Shown here: one piece after another, positions 13,700 to 25,760 of the stretch
Position numbering within the stretch: position 1 is the stretch's first letter
Layout: each line of letters starts with the position of its first letter
Assembly (NCBI GenBank): GCA_035610365.1
Contig: CM069436.1
Location: 54,451,505-54,515,504, forward strand
DNA: 64,000 bases
Origin: Aquatica leii
Taxonomy: Eukaryota > Arthropoda > Insecta > Coleoptera > Lampyridae
Direction: 5' to 3'
Made by a program: the position numbers and the translations under genes
The notes under the pieces: model-generated
What the model was told of the DNA's origin: nothing
Database searches by the model: none
What the model saw: the letters and a program-made list of their open reading frames with translations, nothing else

Positions 13700-13990
13700 A
13701 ACATTGCCAATGCTTTTAAAATTGTGCACTATTTATGTGTCGGCAAGGTACATATTATATTGCACAGATTTCACTGGCATTCTACATTTAACTTGTATTA
13801 ATATACGTAACTTGCCGATATTGGTTCGATGCAATTTCTGCATTGGCAAGATTCATCCGGCAATATATCGGCTGGTGTGACACTGGTTACCGGCAGTGTA
13901 CTTCATTTTAGTACATTGCCAGCATTCTGGGTGCCGGCTAAAGAGTACATTGCCAGTACAGACCCATTGATTTGTGTTTATTGGGTACTA
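13700..13990. repeat. Tract rich in TTGCC / GCCGGC motifs
   Basis: Blocks such as acattgccag, attggcaag, ccggca and gtgccggc recur in both orientations, giving a locally inverted, tandem-like texture. Similar short pieces occur near 15005 and 19100. Probably the subterminal region of a non-autonomous element. The small open frames here are by-products. Confidence 0.4.
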
Positions 13991-14282
13991 AAGAGACGAT
14001 TTTTTCAAACACTCATAGCTGATTAACAATAAACGTAAAATAATATTATTGAATTACAAATTAATTTTAAAAAAATGTACAAAACGTTTTAGCATTTTTC
14101 GACCGTTTCACTTACAATAGTACTAGGGTACTAGTGAGCGTTGTGACGTCACGTTAGAATGCTCTGCTACATATACATATTAAATTAATGTATTAGAGTA
14201 ATAAAAAGTATATGATACTTATATCCTGTAAATATGTTTAAATATTTTAATTCATAATAATTTGTACCGGTTTTTTTTTAAA

Positions 14283-14335
14283 GAAACGTCTGGGGAGGCT
14301 CGCGCCCTAGAGTCCCTATAGACCAGCCGCCACTG
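14283..14335 (-). repeat. Solitary hAT-like terminus
   Basis: The GC-rich piece ends in gaccagccgccactg; read backwards this is CAGTGGCGGCTGGTC, a hAT-type inverted terminus. No partner end was found nearby. Confidence 0.4.
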
Positions 14336-15194
14336 CATGGTAGGTAGTTAATTTAATATAGAACTAAATTACTAAACTTTAATTATTTATTATGAAAAAC
14401 AATTTTACAGCGGCCAGGTTGAGTGGTGTTAGATAAATTACAAAAATGTACGCCACTATAGCAAACTGTTTTTGCCGTGCCAGTTTACGAAATCTTTAAT
14501 TATTCTCCATCAAAATGAACTTTAACAAATACATAATCAAAAATAAAGCAACTATACTACTGAACTAACCTTACTGGCAAAGATACTTATTATGTAAATT
14601 CAACCTAACTTGATATCCATATTTGTTTACGTGCATAATGTGATCTAATCAGCAATATCTGATCATATTTTTTAGCAATTATTAAATATAAAGCACATGT
14701 AACATGCGGTTGCTTTGAAAAAAATGATAAAATATTAATGCATACTTCGATCTGAATTAAGCTGAGAAAATCTGCAATAACAGAAATATTGTCATTTGTT
14801 ATCTAAAAGTTTTATGTAATGTAAATACGACCCGGGTGTAAATACGTCATTCTGATATATTTTTAGTAGTTAATTTAAGGTCTGTTCCTCTCACCGCATA
14901 ATTAAGTATTTTATTGAAGAAGTAAATGATTACCTATGCTTAAATTATGACTATAAAAATAAAATAGAAACAAAAGTTAACCAATACAATCAGCGTAAGC
15001 TGGCATTGCTGGCAACATGCTTGCCCCTCCATGCCACCACTTCACACCCTACTCGGCGTGAATAATAAACAAACACACATTTTATCTATATTAGAAATTG
15101 AAGACAATATGTGATTAAGCGTAAAGTTCACATATTGAAAAAAAATTCCAAATTATGGAAAAATTAAAATTCTAAGTTGTTTATATAAACATAC

Positions 15195-15375
15195 CGGATT
15201 TCATACACTCGAAAACTCTTGTAGCTTCATCGGCAGGGATCCATACTGGTTGTTTTCCTTTAATAACTTGTGTTAACTCCTTCACATTTGTAAAATATGT
15301 ACGTGGTGCAGTTTTGTTTAAAATTGATAAAAAAGTCTTTAATTTGGATGAAGCACGATTTGTCACAGATGCCAT
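15195..15375 (-). CDS. First coding exon, CoA-transferase/acetyl-CoA-hydrolase-like N-terminus
   Basis: The exon begins at an ATG (15375) and runs 60 codons plus one base to a donor (TCCG then GTATGT). The first 28 residues are basic and hydroxylated with no acidic residue, as in a mitochondrial presequence. A block then follows, ELTQVIKGKQPVWIPADEA then VFECMKSG, which resembles the start of mitochondrial 4-hydroxybutyrate CoA-transferase/acetyl-CoA hydrolase proteins (pattern ELT..IP.K.P.W...DEA....KSGD). The family match is from memory of that pattern. Downstream exons would lie to the left, and I could not find them. A related exon with the same phase and layout lies at 23539-23710. It may be a gene with distant exons or a truncated duplicate. 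Confidence 0.45.
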
Positions 15376-15744
15376 ATTTGCGTTAGTTTTTTAAAACGTT
15401 TGAACGAATTTAAAATTAGGAAAATAATCTTAATAAAAAGACGCAAGACGAAAATGCTACCGACGCACAGACGTCCTTCTTGAATCTGCTTACTGAACGT
15501 CGCTGAACGTATTTCTGATGTATTTATATTATTTCTAGGTGAACGTAACATTTGCTTTCTTACTCTAACTATATTTCTATTCGTTTAGCTTCGTTTTATA
15601 CGTTTCTTTTCGTAATTTAAGCTGGCTCCATCTGTGACACAATGAACGATTCAAAGTCAACTTGCAATGTAAGTTGCATTTAAATCGTTGAGAAATAACT
15701 GAGAATCTTAAATAATTTGTATATACCGTATACCACATATACCT

Positions 15745-15845
15745 ATCCGCGGCGGATAGAGACGCCGGGCATTCAGTCCCTCACGGCCGATGGACCGACG
15801 CAGCTGAAAGTAGTCCCAGCGGGACCCAGAGCCCTGAAAGCTACA
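15745..15845. repeat. GC-rich repeat-like fragment, unclassified
   Basis: A sharply GC-rich island (ccgcggcggatagagacgcc and onward) in AT-rich surroundings. No open frame and no partner in this window. Its composition suggests a transposable-element fragment. Confidence 0.3.
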
Positions 15846-16464
15846 TGAAACATTAAAAACTGCTTACCCATAGAGAAAATAACATATCAACATAAACAAT
15901 TTGTCGAATTTATATAATCATTTGGATAACAATTCAATTTTGTTTTAAAAGAAGAATTAATGCATATACAATTTTACAGATAAAATAATTATACATTGTC
16001 ATAAGAACTAAATATTAACATTACATAATTCAATTCTGTGTAGGTAGGTATGTGTATATGTTTTACTTCTGAAAATTAATGATGTAATGATTGAGTAATA
16101 AGAACAGCTGAGTTATTATGTTACTGAAGTATTAAAATTATTCGTGGAAACAACAGTTTGGTCGACACTGAGAGTGCTAAGAAATTCATTCGGTACCTAT
16201 TCTTTAGTTTGAGTTCTTTATCTGTTTAGACGATTTCTAGCGGATGCTGTTTGCTTTTGTGTTCAGTTCCAGTGTTTTTTGAACTGTGATTTGATTTGTA
16301 ATTAGGTATGTATATGTCTTGTTATGTTTTATATACTTTAAACGTATTATTGCCCGTTTTAAATTGTATAGTTATCCCTGTATTTTTTTAGCAATTGGTA
16401 AGTTAAACATTTTTTGCAAAAAAGAACTAAAGAAGATTTTGTTTAGTAAATTTCATTCGCAAAA

Positions 16465-17760
16465 GATGAGTAAGCGCAAATAGAGTGGTGAGAATGCCCA
16501 AATGGGTGGAGCAGAAAAGTTAGTATTAAAAAACAAAAGGATTGTGACACTGCTGCAAAAAGTTGTTATAACATCAAGACAAGACAAGACTTGGATTTGA
16601 AATGCAAGAGGAACGAAAATTGGAAAAATCAAAATGTTTGTTCCAATCGAATGAAGCTAAGTTAATTGAGGAAAACACCAGTATTGCTGAATCAACTACT
16701 ACATCTACACAAATATAATCTACAGGAACAGCAATCGCAGCAATAGAATCAAGAGCATTGCTTTCATCCTGCACTATAACGTGCATTCCAGATGAATTAG
16801 TCGATTAATAAATAGTCATTATCGATTTCGACATGTTTATCAGACTGTTGAATGACAATATTCCTTTTTTGAGTATATTATCTCATAGAACCGACACAAA
16901 TAATGGGAATCAGGCACACCAGAAAGCTATTTTTTAGAAGTGATGGTATAATCAGAAGTTGGCTAAGTTATCGTGTTCAAAGACATGCTCTCTTTTGTAA
17001 TATTTGTCTGGCTCATGGAAAATCAAATAAGTCTACGTTTTCGTGATCGTCGCGATATTCCATGGGATTGGCGACATCAAACACATTTACGATTTACTTA
17101 TTTGCTATTCGACAAAAAGAAAAATATGGATTCGCTTTTGTTAGGTAAGCAGAGAACAATACATAACGAGCAAATTTCAAAGAACCGTCATACTGTGTCG
17201 ATCATTATCGACGTAATAAAGTTGATTGGAAAGCGTGGTTTTACCTACAGAAGCAAGCGGTATGAAAGTGCAAAGTTCCTGTTAGACACAGATCTGGACC
17301 GCGACAACTTTTTAGAGTTTTTGTTACTGGTTTCGAAATATCATGAAAATTTACGTTTATACATTAATGACATGTGTAAAATCGGAAAACAATCAAAACA
17401 TCATCGTCTAACGATATTGTCTAAGACGACAGTTAATACCATAATCGACATAATTGGAAAGACTATAAAAGAAGGAATTGCTACAGAAATTAAGGATGGA
17501 AAGATCAGCGCCGTATTACCCAATAGGCTATAGCCTAGGGGCCTGCGGCCTAAGGGGGCCCGCAGCCGCAAAGGCCTACGTACGAAGTCCCAAATGATAA
17601 GTAGCCTAGGGCCCATGGCTGTCTTAATCCGGCCCTGGGAAAGATGTTCGCTATACAAATTGGTACCACTCAAGATGTCACCGTCTGTGATCAACTGTTT
17701 TTAACTATTCGGTACATTACACCATCCCAAAATTGGCTCCAGGAGCAACCTTTTTTTAAA
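16465..17760 (+). pseudogene. hAT transposase fragment, ZMYM1-like
   Basis: The longest open part (16973-17533) contains RDRRDIPWDWRHQTHLRF, then FLEFLLLVSKYHENLRLYIN and LSKTTVNTIIDIIGKTIKEGI. Known ZMYM1-like hAT transposases have a very similar stretch. The frame continues after an inserted MITE (17506-17637) as MFAIQIGTTQDVTVCDQ, the region with the first catalytic Asp. Upstream of 16970 the coding is full of stops and downstream of 17760 it is lost. Dead element. Confidence 0.7.
17506..17637. mobile_element. 132-bp hAT-type MITE inside a hAT gene
   Basis: GC-rich insert beginning cagcgccgtatta and ending taatccggccctg, that is, roughly inverted CAGSGCCG ends. It is flanked on both sides by the exact 8-bp duplication ggaaagat (17498-17505 and 17638-17645). 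Removing the insert and one duplication restores continuity of the surrounding transposase reading. The 8-bp duplication and CAG..CTG ends identify the hAT superfamily. Confidence 0.85.
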
Positions 17761-17789
17761 TTTATTTCTTTAACAATTAATTAAAAGGA

Positions 17790-17960
17790 TGGAAAATCAT
17801 TATAGTGGCAGCAGTTCAGAAACGGTATTATTTTATTATTATATGCGTAAAAAAAGAAGTGGGTAGAGGCGTTTCATTATGTCGCGAACTGTGACCTTGA
17901 GTCGAAAATCGGAATTAATATGCTAAAAGTCAAAAATTTGACAAGTCTATCTGAATTCCA
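17790..17960 (+). pseudogene. Possible PIF/Harbinger-type remnant
   Basis: The translation starts MENHYSGSSSETVLFYYYMR followed by a Lys/Arg run. Acidic/Ser-rich starts followed by a basic patch occur in PIF/Harbinger nucleases. Stops follow within 30 codons. Weak call; it could be chance. Confidence 0.25.
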
Positions 17961-18559
17961 AAAAACGTTAGTCTGTTTAAAAGACACTCACGTCAATAAA
18001 AATCAAAAATAATCAGATATTTATTTATTAAATAAAAATTAATTTACTTATAATGATACTTAAAGACTTATTAACAGCAAATAGAACGATAAAAACAAAG
18101 ATAGGTTAGAAAAAATGTACCGGCGTATGTTTGTAAGACGGATAATAACAATCTTTTGACATATACAGACTACAGCGCCACAGTTCACGAGATCCTGAAA
18201 GACGTCTACGTCCGATATTTCTATTATTCTCAAACATTTTTAAAATATATTTATTTAAATTGCTATTTGCAATTCGAATAGAGAATGTACAAAGTACAAA
18301 CAGTTTTTACATAGGTTATGTTTTTAAAACCAAATGCCAATCTACTTGACAGTTTTGAAATAATTAGGAAATAATAAAGTTTCGGGAGATGCTGTTAACG
18401 CTTTAAAAATACACTGTTTGTGAAATCATATTTGGAAAAGTAATTACAAAAACTGTTCAAAATGTTCACCGTTTTTTTCTAAATAGAAAAATAGTTGAAA
18501 TTCAATTTCTTGTCTCGCTTTTTGTAATGTCACGCTTTTCCGCTACAAGAGGATCATTT

Positions 18560-18672
18560 CAATATTAAAAATTTAAAAACTCATTCTTACCTAATAAAAT
18601 TAAAAATAAAACAATTTTTACTTTTTTTTGGAGAGTCATTGACCAAATGACCTAAACGAGAAACCGCCACTG
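18560..18672 (-). repeat. CAGTGGCG-ended repeat, copy 3
   Basis: Ends in gaaaccgccactg preceded by caaatgacctaaac, the same terminus as 5765-5911, 8722-8960 and 63541-63720. Confidence 0.5.
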
Positions 18673-19089
18673 GTACTATATAATTGCTTTTACTAAATCT
18701 AATACCTAATTAATATTATAGCAATTATATAAGCAATTTCGCGAAGACGCGGATGAATATTTTACAAATCTAGATCAAAATAAAGAACATGGCTGGATAA
18801 GAGCACAATTTAGTAATAGCAATGAGTATATAATTATATGCTCTTTGGTAATAGTCTACAATTTACAATTTGACCATCTTGCCAACATCGCAAACGTCAA
18901 TATTCGTTTATTAGTGCAGTTACGTAATGGACAAAAAAAGCTTTCGAGTGGCAAAATGAAAAGTAGAAACTTACATAAAACTAAGTGTCAATTATTATGT
19001 AAGAACGAGCATATGAGGGGTAGACAAAATCTTGAAATTCAATTAAAATTGAAAAAAACACAATGTTACAGTTAATCCCAGCAAACAAA
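18673..19089. other. Unassigned, possibly transposon-derived
   Basis: A frame beginning about 18722 reads QFREDADEYFTNLDQNKEHG and breaks after about 30 codons; the next open stretch (18845-19075) is Lys/Asn-rich. The first part has the feel of a transposase fragment but no family could be fixed. Confidence 0.25.
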
Positions 19090-22000
19090 AATATATTGTG
19101 CCAGCACTGGCAATGCGACGTTTTTCCGGCAAATACTTATTGGGCTTTCCGTGCTTTAATTTTTGCAAATTGATTAATTAAATCTTCGTTGTCTAATTTT
19201 TTTAGCTGGTCCGTTTCTATTGAAATGACAGCAAAACTACTTAGTCCATTTTCAACTTTTTGACATTATTCTAATTGTTCGTTTTCAGAATAATTATTTA
19301 ATTTATCAATAATTCAATATTCCATAAAAACGCGAAATTATTAGAGTAAGAAGAAAGCAATTGGAATCTCTCATCCACTGATGTTATGATTACATCTAGA
19401 GCATTAAAAAAAAACTTTGAACTTTAAAGTTTCGTCTTGGATCGGTTCATCGTCACATTCATAATCAAAATGTTTTTTTTATTTTTCGCGGTCTTAGACC
19501 TTTTTGTTTTTTGAATTTAGGTTCCATGTCTAAGCTGGATGCTATTTCTTTAGCATCAATTAATTGATCATTAAAACCTTTATCGGCTTTCAAATTATTT
19601 AAATGATTACGACACTGAGCAACATCAAAGTTAGGTTTTTGAATAATTTTAATAACAAAGTTAACTTAAAATATTATACCACAATATAAGAATGCAAATA
19701 AACTCAAAATTTTGCAATTTTTTGGCCAACGATGCAGCTAAATTTTTTATGTTATTTTCAAAGTTTTCTTCGCTTATTTCAAACAGAGCATCATAAACCT
19801 TCCTAATTTGATACCTTAAAGGTGTTATTGCATCTATTCTACTAAACTATCGAGTATCCGATAAAGGTTTTGATGTTAAATTTGTTACATTAGATAAATT
19901 AGATTTCAGAATTGACCAGTGTATACAAACAGTTCTTGAACTAAAGAAAAAAAAATGATGCTCAAAGTATTCGATTTTGCGGCATCATTGACGACTAAAT
20001 TTAGGGTATGATTGCAACAAGGAACAAAGAAAGCTCGCGGATTGAAATCCAAATTTTTTTTTAAATTATTATGCCTACCACGCATACTTATTTGCCCCAT
20101 TGTCGTAACTCTGACCATGCAAATCGTTGGTATTTAAGTCTTTTTTCTCTAACGGCGACAAAAGAAATTTTGTCAAGCCTTCGCCCGACACATCATCGAT
20201 AGGACAAAATATTAAAAAATGTTCTTCTATACTAATTCCCGTGCTCTTTAAACTAACAAATCTTATACAAACTGAAATTTGTTCTTGGTGACTCGAGTTA
20301 GGACTGTTAGGAGTGCAGTCTGATAATATGGAATAATATTTTGCCTTTATCGTTAGTTCTAAAATTTTGGATTTGATATTTTCACCGATCAAGTTGATTA
20401 CTTCATTTTCTATTTTACCCCCGAGATAATTTTTGTAATCTTTTATTTGAGAGCGTTTTGTATGTCCTGACATAATCGGATCGAATTCGGAAATCATTTC
20501 TATTCATTTTAAAAAGTTACCATTGTTTTTCTCAAACAACTTATTACTTCTTCCGCGATAAGGTAAATTTTGCTTACCTAAACACTGAACCAGGTAGATA
20601 ATTTTTTCTATAACAGCTTGCCAGTATTTAGTTTCTCTATTTATTACATTTTGAATTTCATAATCAATTATTTCTTTTTCATTAAAACTGTTAGAAAGAT
20701 CTAGCAATTTTAGAACGTTTTCGATATGTAACTTGCTCTTTTCATGAATGTTTAAATGTTCAATTAAATGCTGCCAGTCATTGTAACCAGATTCATCACT
20801 AAGGCGAACAGATTTCAAATCGCAGTTATTAAAAATTTTGCAACAGAAGCAGTAAAGTAAATTTTTTGTTTCGGAATACAACAACCAAAAACGCTCAATT
20901 TTTTCTATGTTTGGTAAAATTGTAAAGAAGTACCTATTGGAAAACTTACCCCCGACTCCGAACTATCTCTCGGATAAATAACCTTTTTGTTTTGATAATG
21001 AACAGGGCCACGTTCTACTAATTCTTGAATATTATTAGGAAGTAATTTTTTTGGCCATAGTGCAGCATCTTTTGAAAGTTGACTCATCTTTTCTGTTCTG
21101 GTAATTTTTGAAGATGTTGATTTCTCATTATCAGCGGAACTTGAAGATGTTCATGGATTGCATTCTAGAAGATCAGTTTCTTTTCTGCTGTTGATACTTG
21201 CTTCAAGTACAGATTCAGAATATTGGGATTCAGCTGTATTATTGTTGTTATTAATATTTGGCAAAGTAGACTCGAATTTTGAAAAAAATACGTAATTTTG
21301 ACATGGTTTTCCAGTTCTTCCTCTCTTTTTCTTTTATTCAACAAATTTTGGTATCCAGACAATTTCTTCTTTTTTTCTGATTTCCCGTATGCTTGAAAGA
21401 AATTAATAGGTAAGTAAACAAATTGTTAAAATTATTCATGAAAAATGGAAATGTTTCGACATCTGAAACTCAAACTCGAAAGTATTTTCTCAACATTACT
21501 TATTTCAAAATTTATAAATTTTTATAAATAGTAATATTAGTGTTTATCAATTATTCTGTTTGAATTTACTTCAATTTACAATGATGTTTATATAATCAAA
21601 TATGAAAGGATTTTTGAGATGCAAGTTTTTTGGCTTTTAATGTTTTAATAAATCTAAAATAAAAAATAAATTTTAGATGAACTCACCTTAATTCACAACA
21701 CAAAACACATCACTATAAAGTCTGTATAAGTAAAACTACAAAAAACTAAAGTTTCAAAAGCAGATATCTTTTACCCCATGCACCTTTTCACTTCGCTAAG
21801 TTAATTATCGAGCGAGCATCAGGCAACAAATGAAATCGCGACCGATGCAACGCTTAATTATATAAAGACAGGAAAGAAACCCTTGTTCGCTCGTTGGCTC
21901 GTTGCAAGTCAAATTTCAAGCTCAAACATGAATAAAATCAGATTTGTATGAGTTCACACAATTCATATCATGTTACGTATTACGTATTCGATCGAATAAA

Positions 22001-22262
22001 TGCTATTATTGCGTACTCTCATTTGAAAAATATATTATTTTTGAGAAACAATTTGGTTCCCTCGTCTCATAGAATAAAAATAAAAAAAATAAATAAATGA
22101 ATAACTATGTAATAGCTAGCAATACTTTACTGTTTTTTTTATCATTATAAATTTTGTTTCGACAATGTTGTTTGTTGCTTTATCTTTTTTTTTACTTTTG
22201 AGCTTTGAAGCCTTGGCGCCTTCGGGCACCACACGGCTTTGCCCTTGTACGGCGCGGGACTG
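19090..22262 (-). pseudogene. Decayed hAT element, ZMYM1/DUF4371-like transposase
   Basis: Reading leftwards, the fragments run in the order expected of a ZMYM1-like hAT transposase. The N-terminal zinc-finger/TTF-like region comes first (WPKKLLPNNIQELVERGPVH, then FCCKIFNNCDLKS, 20500-21090). The central DUF4371-like region follows (KYYSILSDCTPNSPNSSHQE, SGEGLTKFLL, 20075-20500), then FVPCCNHTLNLVVND (about 19990) and LSDTR..RIDAITPLRYQIR (about 19800-19860). Stops and frameshifts separate them. The right end is a GC-rich terminus finishing ggcgcgggactg at 22262, similar to the one opening the copy at 6771. A promoter-like AT-rich leader lies at 21.4-22.2 kb. The left end and target duplication were not found. 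Confidence 0.75.
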
Positions 22263-22707
22263 GAGAAATGTAAAGCGGTAAAGATTTCATTTAGTAATGC
22301 AAACTTGCAAGAAATTCGCTGTTGTTTAAGTTACTGACTTACAGTTACAAATGGAAACTTTCAGCAACTTTATTGCAATTTTGCCTTGCTTAGCGGGTGG
22401 TATTTTTTTCTTATATTTGTTTAGATTTAGATGATAACAAACTTTTTATTTCTATTTATCTCAACATATTCATTATTAATGCAAAATTAATATTGACAAA
22501 TGTATTCATAATTATAGACTACTAGATATACTTGTAGATTTAGTAAAACAGAAACTAAAATACTTGTTCATTGTTAGTTTTTATATTAGGTATATAAAAT
22601 TAGAAATACAATCTTGTATGCACCACTACCGTTACTGGATCATTACGCGCATTGAGTAACATACTGTTAATGTAAACCCTGCTTTATGATGTACACTGAA
22701 TCCCGTT

Positions 22708-22972
22708 AAGCCTGTTCTACATTATACTTTTTGTGTCCAAATTTACATCCAAGTTTCTATAAACTAAAAGTTGTCAAAGAAACAAGTTTAGTAAAAACAG
22801 AAAGAAATAGGTGATTATCTGTCTCTTTTCTGCGCATGAACTATGATACAAAGTTGGACAGAAACATGGACCGTTTTCTGTTCCACCACTATACTTTTTT
22901 CTTTGACAAGTTCTAGTTCATAGAAACTTGGATGCAAACTTAGACGCAAAAACTATAATGTAGAACAGGCTT
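22708..22972. mobile_element. 265-bp MITE with about 75-bp inverted repeats
   Basis: The left end aagcctgttctacattata is mirrored by tataatgtagaacaggctt at the right, and similarity continues inward for about 75 bp (aagtttctat..ac..aa..ttgtcaaagaaa). No coding. The flanks do not show an unequivocal duplication, so the superfamily is open. Confidence 0.75.
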
Positions 22973-23538
22973 TATGTCGGTAAGCGAAACACAGGATGGA
23001 TGATAAGAAATGTAAAAAAGTGTTACGGCTGGTTATTATAATAAATAAAGATATTGAAAGTGATCCAGGTATTTATTATTATTTCTCAAATACGAACCTC
23101 AATTAATTAATAAAACATACATTCGGGTCAGAAACTCTCGGGCTGTATCACGTTGCTCTCTAGGCATAATAATCTGAATAACCACTATGGTGCATAAATA
23201 GCTATATTACTTGTAAAATTCTTATTATTTGTGTCAAATAAATATAGCTCAGAAAAATTGCTTTTCAAAGAGTTGCTGTTAATGAATTTTTTTTAGACCC
23301 GTTTAATATATGGTAAAACCATCTGTGAGCTCTAAGTTTGATCGGATTAAAAAATTTTTGTTAATGGTTTAGCTAAACCAGTATACTGCATTTTTTTTAG
23401 AATAAGTTAAAGAATAAGAAGTCTAACAGAACGGTTTGAAAAGAAACTTATAACTTCTGTCAAATTATATTTAAAGACTTTTAAAAAATCAATAATCGGA
23501 TTGCATTCCTTCTAAGTAAAAAGTAGTTACAAACTTAC

Positions 23539-23710
23539 GTGATCTCAAGCATTCGAAAGCGTCTATAGCGTCGTTGCTATTCAACCATTTTGGCTCTTTC
23601 TTTGGAATAATGTGTGTTAATTCCCTACAGTATCCAAAAAACGACCTAACTACACTCGATCTTACGAACACTATTAAAGTTTTTGAAGTAAAAACTTTAC
23701 AATATGACAT
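23539..23710 (-). CDS. First coding exon, paralogue of the 15.2-kb exon
   Basis: ATG at 23710, 57 codons plus one base, then a strong donor (TCAC then GTAAGT). The N-terminus is hydrophobic and basic with no acidic residue until the conserved block, consistent with a mitochondrial presequence. The block RELTHIIPKKEPKWLNSNDA then FECLRS parallels the 15195-15375 exon (ELT, P/V-W, D-A, FEC-K/R-S) and the intron phase is identical (phase 1). It fits the CoA-transferase/acetyl-CoA-hydrolase N-terminal pattern. Later exons were not found between here and 15.4 kb. It may be a truncated or very long-intron gene. Confidence 0.45.
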
Positions 23711-23877
23711 TATTACCGTTAAACGTCACAAAAGTTTAAACTAACGACAAAACCATTAATCATATGTCACAGAACGTTGCTTGGCATTTTTTACAAAGAA
23801 ATTGTGTATATCGTTTTTGAAGACTGTGATGATAACAAATAACCTTAACTTATAAAAAAATGTTTTTACCAAAAACT

Positions 23878-24560
23878 TACCAAATAAATTTGTGCACTAA
23901 AACACCCAATAAATATTAGACAATAAAATAAACAACAGATAAATAAAGTAGTCAGGACACCAACCAAAACAAATACAGAGTGCAAACGGTGCAAACAGAG
24001 TGTACCACTTTGATATACCAAAGAAGTGTACGAGTGTTGAGTAGGCACCAGAGAACAAGAAGGAAAGTGGGCACGCGCACTAAGTCTGCATTTGTCTCGT
24101 TTATGTGCGAAAACCGATTATCGGTGTGGTTGAAGTGAATCAGACACATCAACATCTTCAAAATATTTGTTATATCAAAAGAAAGATTAACCAGACTAAC
24201 CGAAATTGATGGATGGATAATATTTATTTAACTGTCCTATATTTATATCATTGATTAATTTATATTTATATATAATGAATGTATAATCCTGTTCTAATTT
24301 TATTTGATAAGTAATTATAAATAAACAGTCGCATTAGGTAATATGAAATTTTTTTTTTCAATTTTTTTTAATTCGATTAAAAATATGAATTGACAAACGC
24401 CCAAATTTGTTTTCCCGCATAGGAGATCCCATCGTACGTTCTTCATTGACATCCTGAGAACGTTCTATTAAAGACGTCCTAAAGAGGTCCGTTTTAAATC
24501 CCGGAAAGACATCATTTGGACACAAAACGAACGTCCCCGGGACGTCGTGTGTTTACTGGG
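23878..24560 (-). repeat. Interspersed repeat with GACGTCC-type motifs, copy 1
   Basis: This is the inverted counterpart of 60598-60975: the end reads gtgtgtttactggg, and inside it shares tcgtacgttcttcattga, accagagaacaagaagga and ttggtaagt-type blocks. Variants of gacgtcc, gacatcc and gaacgt recur every 15-25 bp near the terminus. Copy 1 carries about 300 bp extra (24105-24415) compared with the other copy. Confidence 0.65.
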
Positions 24561-24789
24561 TTTAAAACATGTTGATAATACTGAACTTTTATTTTAATGT
24601 CGAATTTGTGCTGACTTGTGTCGATTTGTTAAGAATTTAAAAAATGAAAATTCTAGTATAGTGACTTTAACCTGGCCTGATAAATCGTAAAAGCGGTGAT
24701 CCTTAAAAGATTGATAAGTTCTACTGATGATGAGCGCATTTTGCAAGACAAGTTAGTTTAGATTTAACAATAAACACTATTTCACTGAT

Positions 24790-25060
24790 TACCATCAGGT
24801 ACGCAAAAAGTAGAGCATCGAACCGAAATGCTTAAACCGCTATCAATCAACGGGATTAGTCTTTTTTGACGTTCCTAAAGCTTTTGGCAAAGTCTGGTAC
24901 CAATTATTGCTATCTTTAAAATAATATGCACTTTATGATTACTTACACTCAAAACTGAGAAACATTTAAAGGATAACTGGAAACAAGCAATTTAAATTTA
25001 AATGTCAATTTCTTCACCATTACGTTTATGGCAGAAATTAGAACTTTGACGGCCTGGATG
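24790..25060 (+). pseudogene. LINE reverse-transcriptase fragment
   Basis: The frame around 24850-24930 reads TGLVFFDVPKAFGKVWYQLL, matching the [F/L]xDxxKAFDxVWHxxLL motif of Jockey/I-type non-LTR reverse transcriptases (the usual Asp of KAFD is Gly here). It stops immediately after and the rest is unreadable. Dead fragment. Confidence 0.6.
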
Positions 25061-25359
25061 ACCACGTGTCGCATCGAAATTGGACATGGTACTTATAGGG
25101 TCGAAAGATATTGCCATAAGACACATTTTAGCGAAGTGAGAAGTTGCGACTAATTTTTTTATGGCCGCTAGGGGGCATCAAAGTTTTTGTAACTTTTGGT
25201 AAAAATTCCGTTTAAAATGGCATTCATTCGATGTATTGTGATGTAATTGATGTTAATTATCGATAAGAAGCAATTTTGATCTATAGGGCAAGTGAAATTA
25301 AATTTTTCAGTATTTCTATTATATATAAATATTTTTGAAATTTTGATCAACTGATATCA

Positions 25360-25760
25360 AGTTTTCAGTATAAGTTTACAATAAGTTTGCAAAAGTAAGT
25401 TGTCAATTAACAGTTTACTGTTAGTTCATTTACGAATAGTATAGATAATTTGCTAGTAGAAAACACGCAAAAAGATTAACTTTTATACTCGTCTAAAATA
25501 TCGATTTTTGTTTGTAAGCAGTGGTCTAAATATAAAAACTTTTATCTTGTATATACAGTGTAAATATGTTGGTTATACGTACTAGTTTAGAATTAACCAA
25601 AGTTACCGAAACATTAGAAGAATCTTTTACTACTCAAACCCTTAAATTAGAGTTCCATAAAAACAAGTTTATATCAGTTTTTATGAATAGTAAATCCTTA
25701 GAATCATTACGTTATTTTATTTATAGGAGCAGTTCAAGTGTTGCATTGGTTTCATCATAG
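25360..25760 (+). repeat. Repeat shared with 63160-63545
   Basis: Blocks such as attaacttttata, atcgatttttgt, agcagtggtctaaatata, aaaacttttatcttgta and gaattaaccaaagttac occur in the same order at 63160-63545. The only open frame (25566-25760, 64 codons) is not preserved in the other copy, so it is unlikely to be a gene. Confidence 0.5.

Noticed and set aside
16973-17533. 186-codon frame as a host gene
   Set aside because: It matches a hAT (ZMYM1-like) transposase segment, is surrounded by stop-rich remains of the same gene and is truncated by a MITE.
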